Origin: Vibrio crassostreae 9ZC13
GTDB lineage: Bacteria; Pseudomonadota; Gammaproteobacteria; Enterobacterales; Vibrionaceae
Assembly: GCF_000272045.2 (NCBI RefSeq)
Contig: NZ_AJYZ02000037.1
Location: 1-64,000, forward strand
Direction of reading: 5' to 3'
Length of the DNA stretch: 64,000 nt
Both the position numbers and the translations under genes were made by a program. This document shows, piece by piece, positions 55,628 through 64,000 of this stretch. The notes beneath the pieces are model-generated. The model made no database searches. It saw only the letters and a list, made by a program, of their open reading frames with translations, and was not told the DNA's origin. Within the stretch, counting starts at the first letter, position 1; every line of letters starts with the position of its first letter.

Positions 55628-57091
55628 TTAACCTAAACGGTAGTTAGGTGCTTCTTTCGTGATTTGAACATCGTGTACGTGAGATTCTTTCATGCCCGCA
55701 CCAGAGATACGAACAAACTCAGCTTTAGTACGCATATCTTCAACAGTTGCAGAACCCGTTAGGCCCATGCTTGAGCGTAGACCGCCCATCTGTTGGTGAA
55801 CGATCTCTTTTAGACGACCTTTGTATGCGATACGACCTTCAATACCTTCTGGAACAAGCTTGTCTGCAGCGTTGTCAGATTGGAAGTAACGGTCAGAAGA
55901 ACCTTGAGACATAGCGCCAAGAGAACCCATACCACGGTAAGACTTGTAAGAACGACCGTTGTAAAGAATAACTTCACCCGGTGCTTCTTCAGTACCCGCG
56001 AACATTGAACCAACCATCACACAAGATGCGCCAGCAACGATAGCTTTACAGATATCGCCAGAGAAGCGGATACCGCCATCTGCGATTACTGGAATACCGT
56101 ATTCGTTAGCTACTTCAGCTGCGTCTGCGATTGCTGTTACTTGAGGAACACCAACACCAGTAACGATACGAGTCGTACAGATTGAACCCGGGCCGATACC
56201 TACTTTAACCGCACTAACACCCGCTTCGATAAGAGCACGAGCGCCAGCGCCAGTTGCTACGTTACCACCGATGATTTGTAGATCAGGGTATGCAGCGCGA
56301 GTTTCGCGGATACGGTTAAGTACGCCTTCAGAGTGACCGTGTGAAGAGTCGATAAGTAGAACGTCTACGCCAGCTTCAACTAGAGCAGCAACACGCTCTT
56401 CGTTACCAGCACCAGCACCAACAGCTGCACCTACACGTAGGCTGCCGCGCTCATCTTTACATGCGTTTGGTTTACGTTCTGCTTTGTGGAAATCTTTTGC
56501 AGTGATCATTCCAGTCAGTTGGAAGTCATCATTTACAACAAGAACTTTTTCAACACGCGCTTCGTGCATTTTCTCTTGAACTTCTTCACGAGTTGCACCT
56601 TCTTTAACAGAAGCAAGGCGAGCTTTAGGCGTCATTACTACATCAACTTTCTTAGAAAGGTCAGTAACAAAGCGAACGTCACGGCCAGTAATGATACCAA
56701 CCAATTCGTTTGTTTCAGTAACAACAGGGAAACCGGCGAAGCCGTGTTTTTGAGTAAGGGCTACAACATCAGCGATTGTCGCGTCAGGGCTTACAGTTAC
56801 TGGGTGAGAAACCACACCAGCTTCGTAAATTTTAACCTGGCGAACCATTTCAGCTTGCTGCTCGATTGACATATTCTTATGAATAAAGCCAATACCACCT
56901 TCTTGCGCAAGGGCAATTGCTAGGCGTGCTTCCGTAACAGTATCCATCGATGCAGAGATCATTGGGATGTTTAAAGAAATGTTTTTCGTTAACTGAGTGC
57001 GAAGATCAGCTGTGTTCGGAAGAACGGTTGAGTGTGCTGGGACGAGTAAAACGTCATCAAAAGTTAAAGCTTCTTTTGCGATTCGTAGCAT
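55628..57091 (-). CDS. guaB: IMP dehydrogenase
   Basis: 487 residues starting [20 protein letters not shown]. Two CBS domains occupy about residues 90-205; the catalytic loop GPGSICTTR with the active Cys lies near 305, and the flap [10 protein letters not shown] near 410. It oxidises IMP to XMP with NAD, the committed step to GMP. ATG at 57091 is chosen; the in-frame TTG at 57097 adds two residues not seen in relatives. Divergent from xseA. Upstream of guaA and very likely cotranscribed. Confidence 0.98.
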   Translation of the reverse strand: MLRIAKEALTFDDVLLVPAHSTVLPNTADLRTQLTKNISLNIPMISASMDTVTEARLAIALAQEGGIGFIHKNMSIEQQAEMVRQVKIYEAGVVSHPVTVSPDATIADVVALTQKHGFAGFPVVTETNELVGIITGRDVRFVTDLSKKVDVVMTPKARLASVKEGATREEVQEKMHEARVEKVLVVNDDFQLTGMITAKDFHKAERKPNACKDERGSLRVGAAVGAGAGNEERVAALVEAGVDVLLIDSSHGHSEGVLNRIRETRAAYPDLQIIGGNVATGAGARALIEAGVSAVKVGIGPGSICTTRIVTGVGVPQVTAIADAAEVANEYGIPVIADGGIRFSGDICKAIVAGASCVMVGSMFAGTEEAPGEVILYNGRSYKSYRGMGSLGAMSQGSSDRYFQSDNAADKLVPEGIEGRIAYKGRLKEIVHQQMGGLRSSMGLTGSATVEDMRTKAEFVRISGAGMKESHVHDVQITKEAPNYRLG

Positions 57092-57335
57092 TTGCAATAT
57101 CTCACAACAAAGGTGTTAAAAGGAGTAAACCCAACTTTATCGTTTCGCATAATAAAGTGATTTGGATTTGATATTGCAGACGGATTATACGCACGGCGAA
57201 ATCGCTTGGCTACACATTTTTGTATTTTTAATTTGCATTTACCCCCTTGCTATGTATTATATTGCCGCTATCTTCCATACTCACGCCCTGTGAGATTCCA
57301 AGAAAGACCTTCCTTCAAGGAAAGATAGTGCTTCT

Positions 57336-58682
57336 ATGACTAATCCAAACATCTTTACTGTTTCTCGCCTCAACTCAGAGGTTCGTCTCCTATTAGAAAA
57401 CGAAATGGGAATAGTCTGGCTCGTTGGTGAAATCTCAAACTTCTCTGCACCTGTCTCTGGTCACTGGTACCTCACGCTAAAAGACTCTCGCGCTCAAGTT
57501 AAATGCGCCATGTTTCGTGGCAATAACCGCCGTGTGACCTTTAAGCCTCAGAACGGCAATCAAGTTTTAGTCAAAGCTCGCCTATCTCTTTACGAGCCAC
57601 GCGGTGACTACCAACTGATCATCGAAAGCATGCAGCCAGAGGGTGACGGTAAACTTCAGCAAGAATTTGAAAAGCTGAAGATGAACCTTGCCGCAGAAGG
57701 ACTGTTTGCTCAATCAAGTAAGCAAGCTCTTCCTGAACACCCAAAACGTGTTGGCGTTATCACATCTAAAACCGGTGCAGCGCTGTTTGATATTCTTGAT
57801 GTACTAAAAAGGCGCGATCCTTCGCTACCGGTTGTGGTTTACCCGACCATGGTTCAAGGCGAAGAGGCGGCGATTCAGATTGCCCAAGCGATTGGACGCG
57901 CTAACGAACGCAATGAATGTGATGTGTTAATCGTCGGCCGTGGTGGCGGCTCACTGGAAGACCTATGGTGCTTCAATAACGAGATCGTAGCTCGCACAAT
58001 CGCAGCAAGCCAAATCCCGATTATCAGCGCCGTTGGCCACGAAGTGGATGTCACTATCGCTGATTTCGTTGCCGATATGCGTGCCCCAACGCCATCAGCT
58101 GCCGCAGAATTGGTTAGCCGTGATAACAGTCATAAAGAACAAGCTTTCGCGTCTAAACGTGCTCGCTTAGTCAGTGCGATTCGTCATGTGTTAATCAAAC
58201 AGGCGCAATCAACTCAAACGTTGAAATACCGCTTAGAGAAGCAACACCCTAGCTACCAACTTCAAAAGCAGAGTCAGCAGCTTGATGACCTAGATATGCG
58301 TTTGCGTCGTGGTATGACTCAATACCTAAAACAGCATGCACAGCGTGTTGAACGTAAACAGCACCAGCTTCAATTGAACTCGCCAGTCAAACGCCTTGGC
58401 GAACAGAAACTGCATCTGCAACGTTCAGAGCAAAAGCTATTGGATGCAATGGACAAGACATTACTAACCACTCGCCACCAGCTCGCTATGGCTGCAGAGA
58501 AGTTAGAGACCGTTAGTCCACTGGCAACCCTAAAGCGTGGCTACAGCATTACTCATTCAGAATCGAGCAAGACGGTATCATCGATTAACGATGTCGAAGT
58601 CGGTGAAGTGATCACCACTCAAGTTGAAGACGGTGTGATTGAATCGCAAGTGACAACAAGAGTCGCTAAGAGTGAGCTTTAG
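57336..58682 (+). CDS. xseA: exodeoxyribonuclease VII large subunit
   Basis: 448 residues. The N-terminal OB-fold ISNFSAPVSGHWYLTLKDSR binds single-stranded DNA. The catalytic region has GVITSKTGAALFDILDVLKR, GRGGGSLEDLWCFNNE and ISAVGHEVDVTIADFVADMR, then APTPSAAAEL. The C-terminal half is a long coiled coil, and the end has TLKRGYSITHS. With XseB it degrades single-stranded DNA from both ends in repair. The divergent guaB-xseA pair is common in gammaproteobacteria. Confidence 0.97.
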   Translation: MTNPNIFTVSRLNSEVRLLLENEMGIVWLVGEISNFSAPVSGHWYLTLKDSRAQVKCAMFRGNNRRVTFKPQNGNQVLVKARLSLYEPRGDYQLIIESMQPEGDGKLQQEFEKLKMNLAAEGLFAQSSKQALPEHPKRVGVITSKTGAALFDILDVLKRRDPSLPVVVYPTMVQGEEAAIQIAQAIGRANERNECDVLIVGRGGGSLEDLWCFNNEIVARTIAASQIPIISAVGHEVDVTIADFVADMRAPTPSAAAELVSRDNSHKEQAFASKRARLVSAIRHVLIKQAQSTQTLKYRLEKQHPSYQLQKQSQQLDDLDMRLRRGMTQYLKQHAQRVERKQHQLQLNSPVKRLGEQKLHLQRSEQKLLDAMDKTLLTTRHQLAMAAEKLETVSPLATLKRGYSITHSESSKTVSSINDVEVGEVITTQVEDGVIESQVTTRVAKSEL

Positions 58683-58715
58683 GTTCGACTAGAACGTTGA
58701 AAATCATTTAAAACC

Positions 58716-58747
58716 AGAAAGCCCTATCGATAATCGACAGGGCTTTT
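58716..58747. terminator. terminator between xseA and ureG
   Basis: Stem AAAGCCCT (58718-58725) with AGGGCTTT (58739-58746) and a T-run; 34 bp after the xseA stop and 46 bp before the ureG stop on the other strand, so it can serve both. Confidence 0.8.
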
Positions 58748-58793
58748 GTATATCTACTGGCTGTAAAAGAAAACAACCTGATTCAAACCTTAC

Positions 58794-59435
58794 TCACGAC
58801 TCCGTCGTAGAAGGCTCCTTCATGGTCAGCATCCCTTCCGTCACAATAAAGTTGATGATGAAATCTAAACCTTGGCTCTCTTTTAGGTTGGTGAACACGT
58901 ATGGCTTAGTTGGTCGCATGCGTTGAGTGTCTTGCTCCATCACCTCAAGTGACGCACCAACATACGGTGCTAAATCGATCTTGTTGATGACTAACAGATC
59001 GGATCGTGTAATACCCGGGCCACCTTTACGTGGGATCTTCTCCCCCTCCGCTACATCAATCACGTAGATAGTAAGGTCGGCTAATTCAGGGCTGAACGTC
59101 GCACTCAAGTTATCACCGCCACTTTCGACGAATACCACATCGAGGTTCTTATGCAGCTTGGCAAGCTCTTCTACCGCAGCTAAGTTCATCGACGCATCTT
59201 CACGGATCGCCGTGTGCGGACAGCCACCCGTTTCAACACCAATAATACGATCTGGTTCTAGAGCCTCTGCTCGCGTAAGTATCTTGGCATCTTCTTGAGT
59301 GTAGATGTCGTTGGTTACCACTGCGATATTGAGCTTGTCGCGAATCGCTTTACAAAGCACTTCTAATAGCGCTGTTTTACCAGACCCTACCGGGCCGCCA
59401 ATACCAATTCGAAGTGGTTGCTTATAACTTTCCAT
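58794..59435 (-). CDS. ureG: urease accessory GTPase UreG
   Basis: 213 residues. P-loop [17 protein letters not shown] from residue 11, [24 protein letters not shown] (Cys-Pro-His nickel site), [15 protein letters not shown] and [13 protein letters not shown] for guanine binding. It hydrolyses GTP to drive nickel transfer from UreE into urease with UreF and UreD. Last gene of the operon, 46 bp after ureF. Confidence 0.98.
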   Translation of the reverse strand: MESYKQPLRIGIGGPVGSGKTALLEVLCKAIRDKLNIAVVTNDIYTQEDAKILTRAEALEPDRIIGVETGGCPHTAIREDASMNLAAVEELAKLHKNLDVVFVESGGDNLSATFSPELADLTIYVIDVAEGEKIPRKGGPGITRSDLLVINKIDLAPYVGASLEVMEQDTQRMRPTKPYVFTNLKESQGLDFIINFIVTEGMLTMKEPSTTES

Positions 59436-59481
59436 TGTCTACTTCCTTATATTCTTTTTGCTACATCGTTCGCGCTAACCG

Positions 59482-60162
59482 CTACGAACGAAATAGTCGT
59501 GTGTATTGTGTTTCGTGCAATGAACTCGCTAATGCCATCGAAGGCGAAAAGCTGCCTATCATCCAATCTTCTATCGTGCGGGCCTTTTCGATCACCTCAG
59601 GAAAGGTGTTGGTGATATTAATCAATGCCAACTGACCATCGGTTTGACCTAAAGGCACTAACTTGACCCCTGCGGTAACGATGTTTTCAAGCCAACTCCA
59701 TAAATAACCCTGCTTGAGGCTCTCTAAATCAATACCCCAATGCTGAGCCGCCATACACATGCCCAACAATTGGTTTGGATGACTATCAACAGAATCCACC
59801 AGCGAAATATCGATATCCAAGCGCTTCAACAAGGTGTTCAATGCATGCCCACGCTGCTTTTCTTCCGCTCGCAATTCACTGGTTTCACGGCTTGAGTATA
59901 AGTAGTTACACCAATGCTCAATCTCATCGATTTCACCCTTTTCTAGCGCGTGATAAAGACGCTCTAAGATAGGTAATTCCAAAGTTGCGACACTGGAACT
60001 GACGATGGTATTAAGCCACTGTTCCATGCTGTTGCGATCGGTCACCCACCCCGCTTCAACCGCTAACTCTAAGCCTTGCGAATAAGTGAACCCACCAATC
60101 GGCAACGATGGACTGATCAATTGAAACAGACGATAGACGGCTACATTTTCTGCTGTGGTCAT
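59482..60162 (-). CDS. ureF: urease accessory protein UreF
   Basis: 226 residues, all helical: LFQLISPSLPIGGFTYSQGL near residues 12-31, then GWVTDRNSMEQWL, and GHALNTLLKRL. UreF forms the scaffold with UreD that receives UreG on apo-urease and controls fidelity of nickel insertion. Between hupE and ureG, 42-46 bp gaps. The length is normal for the family. Confidence 0.96.
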   Translation of the reverse strand: MTTAENVAVYRLFQLISPSLPIGGFTYSQGLELAVEAGWVTDRNSMEQWLNTIVSSSVATLELPILERLYHALEKGEIDEIEHWCNYLYSSRETSELRAEEKQRGHALNTLLKRLDIDISLVDSVDSHPNQLLGMCMAAQHWGIDLESLKQGYLWSWLENIVTAGVKLVPLGQTDGQLALINITNTFPEVIEKARTIEDWMIGSFSPSMALASSLHETQYTRLFRS

Positions 60163-60204
60163 AATCGTGCCCTCAGTCTTCCAGAATCAAATAAGTTCGA
60201 GAGC

Positions 60205-60801
60205 CTACGCGCCTAACAGCAATAGTGCGCTTGCTGAAGCCACGCCGACTGACAACCATTTAGAGTAAACCGCGCGACCAACAAAAGTACCGATAACCAT
60301 CAGAGCCAAAGCACTGATACTCATGCCTGTTGCGAACTGAGTCAGGTTGCTCGCGGCTTCAACGCCGTGTGCGTAACCATGGAAAAACAACATACCAATC
60401 GAAGCCGCTAATACACTGTTCACTCGCTTAGTCGATGGTGAGAACACGTGCCATAAACATAAGCTGACAACGAATAGAGAAGCGATGATTGCAGGTTCAA
60501 CAATCACAGAGAAGCCTAGGGCTTGGCCTGCGATAAGCCCTACCACCAAAGACACCAATCCGCCGCCAATCAGAGCGGCTTTTGTCTTGGTGGAGAATAA
60601 AAGTGCGCCAATTAACAGACCAAAAGCGATCAACATGATCAGGTGATCCATACCTGTCACAGGGTGAGTTAAGCCAGACATAAATGAGTGAGACTCATGA
60701 ACTGAGTGCGCTCCATGTCCTGGGTGAGCGAAAGCCAATGTTGATGTTGTTAGAGAAGCTATTGTGAAAGTACATAAGCCAGCAGCTGTTTTAAAGTTCA
60801 T
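60205..60801 (-). CDS. hupE: HupE/UreJ-family membrane protein (nickel-related)
   Basis: 198 residues. Signal-like start to about residue 25 then AHPGHGAHSVHESHSFMSGL, THPVTGMDHLIMLIAFGLLI, the HupE/UreJ histidine motif, followed by about five membrane helices with HGYAHGVEA. These proteins are associated with hydrogenases and ureases and can transport nickel. Location inside the urease operon between ureE and ureF supports a nickel supply role. Confidence 0.94.
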   Translation of the reverse strand: MNFKTAAGLCTFTIASLTTSTLAFAHPGHGAHSVHESHSFMSGLTHPVTGMDHLIMLIAFGLLIGALLFSTKTKAALIGGGLVSLVVGLIAGQALGFSVIVEPAIIASLFVVSLCLWHVFSPSTKRVNSVLAASIGMLFFHGYAHGVEAASNLTQFATGMSISALALMVIGTFVGRAVYSKWLSVGVASASALLLLGA

Positions 60802-60874
60802 CGCGAGTTCCTTGCGTTTATAATTATTAATATCGTGGTTGTATCTATAAATGGGTGGGTCTCAAATGACTCGA

Positions 60875-61327
60875 TTAATGATGGTGATGATGTCCACCAG
60901 AGCGACCGCCATAAGCACCGCCTTCTGGTTCAAACGGTTGTTTCTCAGTGGTCACTTTCGCGCCTAAGCCTTCAACCATTTCATCTAAAACATGGTCGTG
61001 TTGATAACGAACCCAACCCGCTTCCACTTGCAGCGGAACATGACGGTTACCAAGGTGATACGCCACTCGCGTTAACAGGAGCAAGTCTTCACAGTAAACA
61101 GTCGAAACGGTTTCTGGTGCCGCTTTCACTTCTACGACTAAACCGCATTTACTTGAGAGTTGTTCGCCACCACGCAAGATATGACCTCGTGGTAGAAACA
61201 GTCCGGCATTGCGCCCGTCATCGAGCATCACCTTAAGACGGCTCTTAATGCGGCTATCGATCGGCAGGCTTAAGTAGCCGTCCGGTGCATTTTGTATTTG
61301 AGTATTCAGTTGAGTCAGTTCAATCAT
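60875..61327 (-). CDS. ureE: urease accessory metallochaperone UreE
   Basis: 150 residues. N-terminal peptide-binding domain MIELTQLNTQIQNAPDGYLS, then the metal-binding domain with GNRHVPLQVEAGWVRYQHDH, in which His residues bind nickel, and a C-terminal tail ending in five His. The His tail adds nickel-storage capacity. It hands nickel to the UreG-UreF-UreD complex. 73 bp before hupE. Confidence 0.96.
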   Translation of the reverse strand: MIELTQLNTQIQNAPDGYLSLPIDSRIKSRLKVMLDDGRNAGLFLPRGHILRGGEQLSSKCGLVVEVKAAPETVSTVYCEDLLLLTRVAYHLGNRHVPLQVEAGWVRYQHDHVLDEMVEGLGAKVTTEKQPFEPEGGAYGGRSGGHHHHH

Positions 61328-61374
61328 GCTATTACCTCAATCTCCTTGTGAGATTTATAACGTTTAAATTAGGA

Positions 61375-61450
61375 GCCTTCAGCCTAAAAGCCCTTAGCTA
61401 AGAGCTAGAACAAGAGCCTTCAGCTCAGCGCTAAAATAAAAGCCTTCAGC
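61375..61450. repeat. short direct repeats in the ureC-ureE gap
   Basis: GCCTTCAGC occurs at 61375-61383, 61416-61424 and 61442-61450, each followed by a related CT/AAA-rich segment. It is an imperfect tandem repeat in the 130-bp gap, the widest in the operon. Possibly an mRNA processing region. Confidence 0.5.
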
Positions 61451-61457
61451 CGAGCTC

Positions 61458-63161
61458 TTAAAATAGAAAATACCGTTGTGCCATTGGTAGTTCTTCAGCA
61501 GGCTCACAAGTTAGCAATTCACCATCGGCGCGTACTTGATACGTCTGAGAGTCGACCTCAATTTTTGGCATCCAATCGTTGAGCTTCATGTCGGCTTTGC
61601 TGATATTTCGGCAGTTGCTCACAACACCAATCAAGCTCTGCAAACCCAATTGCTTATCAATGTTCTGCGCCTTGGCTTCCTTAGAAACAAACAACATTGA
61701 TGTGTTTTGACATGCCTTGCCGTAGCTACCAAACATTGAACGGTAATGGACTGGCTGAGGTGTTGGGATTGAAGCATTTGGGTCACCCATCGGCGCCATG
61801 GCGATCATGCCGCCTTTCAAAATCACACTAGGTTTCACACCAAAGAAAGCGGGCTTCCACAACACTAAGTCTGCTAATTTCCCTGCTTCGATAGAACCGA
61901 TTTCATGAGACATACCATGAGTGATCGCTGGGTTGATGGTGTACTTAGCGACATAGCGTCTTAATCGGAAGTTATCGCTGTAGTCTGAATCTTCTTTTAG
62001 GCTGCCGCGCTGAACTTTCATCTTGTGCGCAGTTTGCCAAGTTCGAGTGATCACCTCGCCTACACGTCCCATTGCTTGTGAGTCCGAAGCGATCATCGAA
62101 AAGGCACCTAAGTCATGAAGAATGTCTTCTGCGGCAATGGTTTCACGGCGGATACGTGACTCTGCAAACGCGACATCTTCTGCAATTGATGGTGAAAGGT
62201 GATGACACACCATCAACATGTCTAAGTGCTCATCGACGGTATTGATGGTGTAAGGGCGTGTTGGATTGGTTGAGGAAGGCAAAACGTTCGGCTCACCTGC
62301 AGCACGAATAATATCGGGAGCATGACCACCGCCCGCACCTTCGGTGTGATAGGTATGAATCACGCGGTCGCCGATTGCGCCAAGTGTCGATTCAACAAAA
62401 CCAGATTCATTCAGAGTGTCGGTATGAATCGCAACTTGTACGTCCATCTCATCGGCAACACTTAAGCAAGTATCAATTGACGCGGGTGTTGTTCCCCAGT
62501 CTTCGTGCAACTTCAAGCCAACAGCACCCGCTGCTACTTGCTCACGCAGTGCTTCAGGCTGGCTCGCATTGCCCTTTCCTAACAAACCAAAGTTCATTGG
62601 GAATTGATCGAGTGATTCCAACATACGATGCATGTTCCACGGACCCGGTGTACATGTGGTTGCGTTAGTCCCTGTGTTTGGCCCCGTGCCACCGCCTATC
62701 ATGGTCGTCACACCCGACGCCAAAGCTTCTTCAATCTGTTGCGGACAGATAAAGTGGATGTGAGAGTCGATGCCACCCGCAGTGAGAATCGAACCTTCGC
62801 CGGCCAAAATTTCCGTACCCGGACCAATCACAATATCAACGCCCGGCTGAACATCTGGGTTGCCCGCTTTACCCAATGCCTGAACTCGACCATCTTTGAT
62901 GGCGACATCGGCTTTTACGATGCCCCAGTAGTCCAACACAATCGCGTTGGTGATCACCAAGTCTGGCGTTTCGGCACTTGGACGTTGGCTTTGTCCTTGC
63001 CCATCGCGAATCACTTTACCTCCGCCGAACTTCACTTCGTCGCCGTATACGGTGTAATCTTTTTCAACTTCTAGCCATAAATCAGTGTCAGCAAGACGCA
63101 CTCGGTCACCGACTGTTGGCCCAAACATTTCGGCATAAGCCTGTCTGGATATCGTCGCCAT
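61458..63161 (-). CDS. ureC: urease subunit alpha
   Basis: 567 residues, the standard length. [20 protein letters not shown] carries the Lys that becomes carbamylated and bridges the two nickel ions. [42 protein letters not shown] and VCHHLSPSI give the nickel-binding and catalytic His; the flap has the VCHH Cys. It hydrolyses urea to ammonia and carbamate. ATG at 63161 follows AGGA; the TTG at 63167 is not used. ureB is 39 bp upstream. Confidence 0.98.
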   Translation of the reverse strand: MATISRQAYAEMFGPTVGDRVRLADTDLWLEVEKDYTVYGDEVKFGGGKVIRDGQGQSQRPSAETPDLVITNAIVLDYWGIVKADVAIKDGRVQALGKAGNPDVQPGVDIVIGPGTEILAGEGSILTAGGIDSHIHFICPQQIEEALASGVTTMIGGGTGPNTGTNATTCTPGPWNMHRMLESLDQFPMNFGLLGKGNASQPEALREQVAAGAVGLKLHEDWGTTPASIDTCLSVADEMDVQVAIHTDTLNESGFVESTLGAIGDRVIHTYHTEGAGGGHAPDIIRAAGEPNVLPSSTNPTRPYTINTVDEHLDMLMVCHHLSPSIAEDVAFAESRIRRETIAAEDILHDLGAFSMIASDSQAMGRVGEVITRTWQTAHKMKVQRGSLKEDSDYSDNFRLRRYVAKYTINPAITHGMSHEIGSIEAGKLADLVLWKPAFFGVKPSVILKGGMIAMAPMGDPNASIPTPQPVHYRSMFGSYGKACQNTSMLFVSKEAKAQNIDKQLGLQSLIGVVSNCRNISKADMKLNDWMPKIEVDSQTYQVRADGELLTCEPAEELPMAQRYFLF

Positions 63162-63200
63162 GTTCAATCCTTTGTTATTTTCATTATTCCGTGGGAGCGC

Positions 63201-63536
63201 TTAGAGCTTGCCCATCACCTTTCCTTGGAAGCCATAGATCTCTAAGTTACCGGCGTAACGCACTAACTCGACGCTGCGCGACTGACCCGGCTCAAAGCGG
63301 GTTGCAGTACCCGCAGGAATATTGAGTCGAAAGCCTTTAGTGACTTCTCGGTTAAAGATCAGCGAAGGGTTTGCTTCATAGAAGTGGTAATGAGAGCCAA
63401 TTTGGACAGGACGATCGCCAATGTTTTGCACCTTAACGGACGTTGTGTCTCGGCCTTCATTGAGAGTGATGTCACCCGGTGCGGTTTCTACTTTTCCGGG
63501 AACGAATCCTGAGTATTGTTTTGTGGAACCAGCCAT
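63201..63536 (-). CDS. ureB: urease subunit beta
   Basis: 111 residues: [60 protein letters not shown]. All typical for UreB, which packs on UreC in the (abc)3 enzyme. 11 bp after ureA, 39 bp before ureC. Confidence 0.97.
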   Translation of the reverse strand: MAGSTKQYSGFVPGKVETAPGDITLNEGRDTTSVKVQNIGDRPVQIGSHYHFYEANPSLIFNREVTKGFRLNIPAGTATRFEPGQSRSVELVRYAGNLEIYGFQGKVMGKL

Positions 63537-63547
63537 ATTACTTCTCC

Positions 63548-63850
63548 CTACACGATAGGTTCATGAACGGTCACCAGCTTGGTGCCATCAGGAAAAGTGG
63601 CTTCGACTTGTACATCAGGGATCATGGAAGGGATCCCCTCCATAACGTCATCGACAGTAAGAAGTGTGCGTCCAAAATCCATTAATTCTGAAACGGTTTT
63701 ACCCTCGCGGGCACCTTCGAGAATGGCACTGCTGATCAGTGCGATAGATTCTGGGTAGTTGAGCTTTAAGCCTTTTTGTTTGCGCTGCTGTGCCAGCATT
63801 CCTGCGCAGAAGATAAGTAGCTTATCTTTTTCTCTTGGTGTTAATTCCAT
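63548..63850 (-). CDS. ureA: urease subunit gamma
   Basis: 100 residues, full length: [68 protein letters not shown]. The smallest urease subunit. First gene of the operon inside the window; ureD, which usually precedes or is close by, is not seen and would have to lie beyond 64000 or elsewhere. Confidence 0.97.
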   Translation of the reverse strand: MELTPREKDKLLIFCAGMLAQQRKQKGLKLNYPESIALISSAILEGAREGKTVSELMDFGRTLLTVDDVMEGIPSMIPDVQVEATFPDGTKLVTVHEPIV

Positions 63851-63938
63851 TTAGCCGCCCGCTGTTAGTGTTGTTTTCTTATTGCTCAAAAACGCATGAG
63901 CAGTAAGTGGGATTCAATCACAGCAAGCTTGAAAAAAT

Positions 63939-63968
63939 GTACCTAGGGTCGGAAGTCACCCTAGGTAC
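63939..63968. terminator. strong hairpin upstream of ureA
   Basis: Perfect 11-bp stem GTACCTAGGGT (63939-63949) and ACCCTAGGTAC (63958-63968), with T-runs on both strands. It sits 88 bp before ureA, so it may end a gene to the right or act as an attenuator for the urease operon. Confidence 0.65.
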
Positions 63969-64000
63969 AAAAAGGGCTAATCGCTAAGTCGCCCAAATCC

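Noticed and set aside
63851-63930. Short open frame just before ureA as the end of ureD
   Set aside because: Only about 20 codons lie between in-frame stops and the residues do not resemble a UreD C-terminus.

Overview
The window reads as a chromosomal segment of a marine Vibrio, most likely from the Splendidus clade. The reasons are the Vibrionales core order grpE / nadK-recN-bamE / rnfH-ratA / smpB-ssrA, a tmRNA whose tag reads ANDENYALAA, secreted PL7 alginate lyase and GH19 chitinase genes, sodium-coupled transporters, and intergenic repeats of the kind seen in Vibrio. The species call is inference.

Layout. 1-12.2 kb: the start of a CNNM/CorC-type membrane protein, an AbgT-family transporter, a type IV minor pilin operon (fimT-pilW-pilX-pilV) divergent from pilE, dnaK-dnaJ with a sigma32 promoter, an alginate lyase, and a dicarboxylate/amino-acid symporter. 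12.6-18.7 kb: grpE (sigma32 promoter) divergent from nadK, then recN behind three tandem SOS boxes, bamE, rnfH, ratA, smpB and ssrA.

18.67-37.05 kb: a mobile island inserted in the 3' end of ssrA. It starts with a P4-type tyrosine integrase flanked by arm-type repeats. A copy of the arm repeat (20/22) and a degraded copy of the ssrA 3' end lie at about 36.96-37.06 kb, which defines the probable right end. The cargo is a tightly packed minus-strand operon: a ribbon-helix-helix regulator, a DUF499 ATPase, a DUF3780 protein, a DUF1156 adenine methylase and a PLD-helicase. This is a methylase-based anti-phage module. The rest is mobility or accessory material: AlpA, a catalytically degenerate RNase H-like protein, a RadC/JAB protein, two DUF2787 proteins, a FimB-sized recombinase, an LRAT-domain protein, an inovirus Gp2/YfjJ-type protein with a His-x-His motif, four phased iteron-like repeats, and an unrecognised 358-residue protein.

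37.2-46.5 kb: a periplasmic retropepsin-like protein of four tandem domains, an M15 peptidase, a DUF429 protein, a methyltransferase-HNH fusion, a zinc-finger unknown, plsC and a beta-CASP hydrolase. 46.9-58.7 kb: an AGCS symporter, an acetate transporter, an NhaC antiporter, a chitinase, guaB-guaA and xseA, with two families of intergenic repeats. 58.8-63.9 kb: a urease operon, ureABC-ureE-hupE-ureF-ureG, with no ureD inside the window.

Functional threads are protein folding (dnaKJ, grpE), ribosome rescue (smpB/ssrA), purine synthesis (guaBA), polysaccharide degradation, urea nitrogen use and phage defence.
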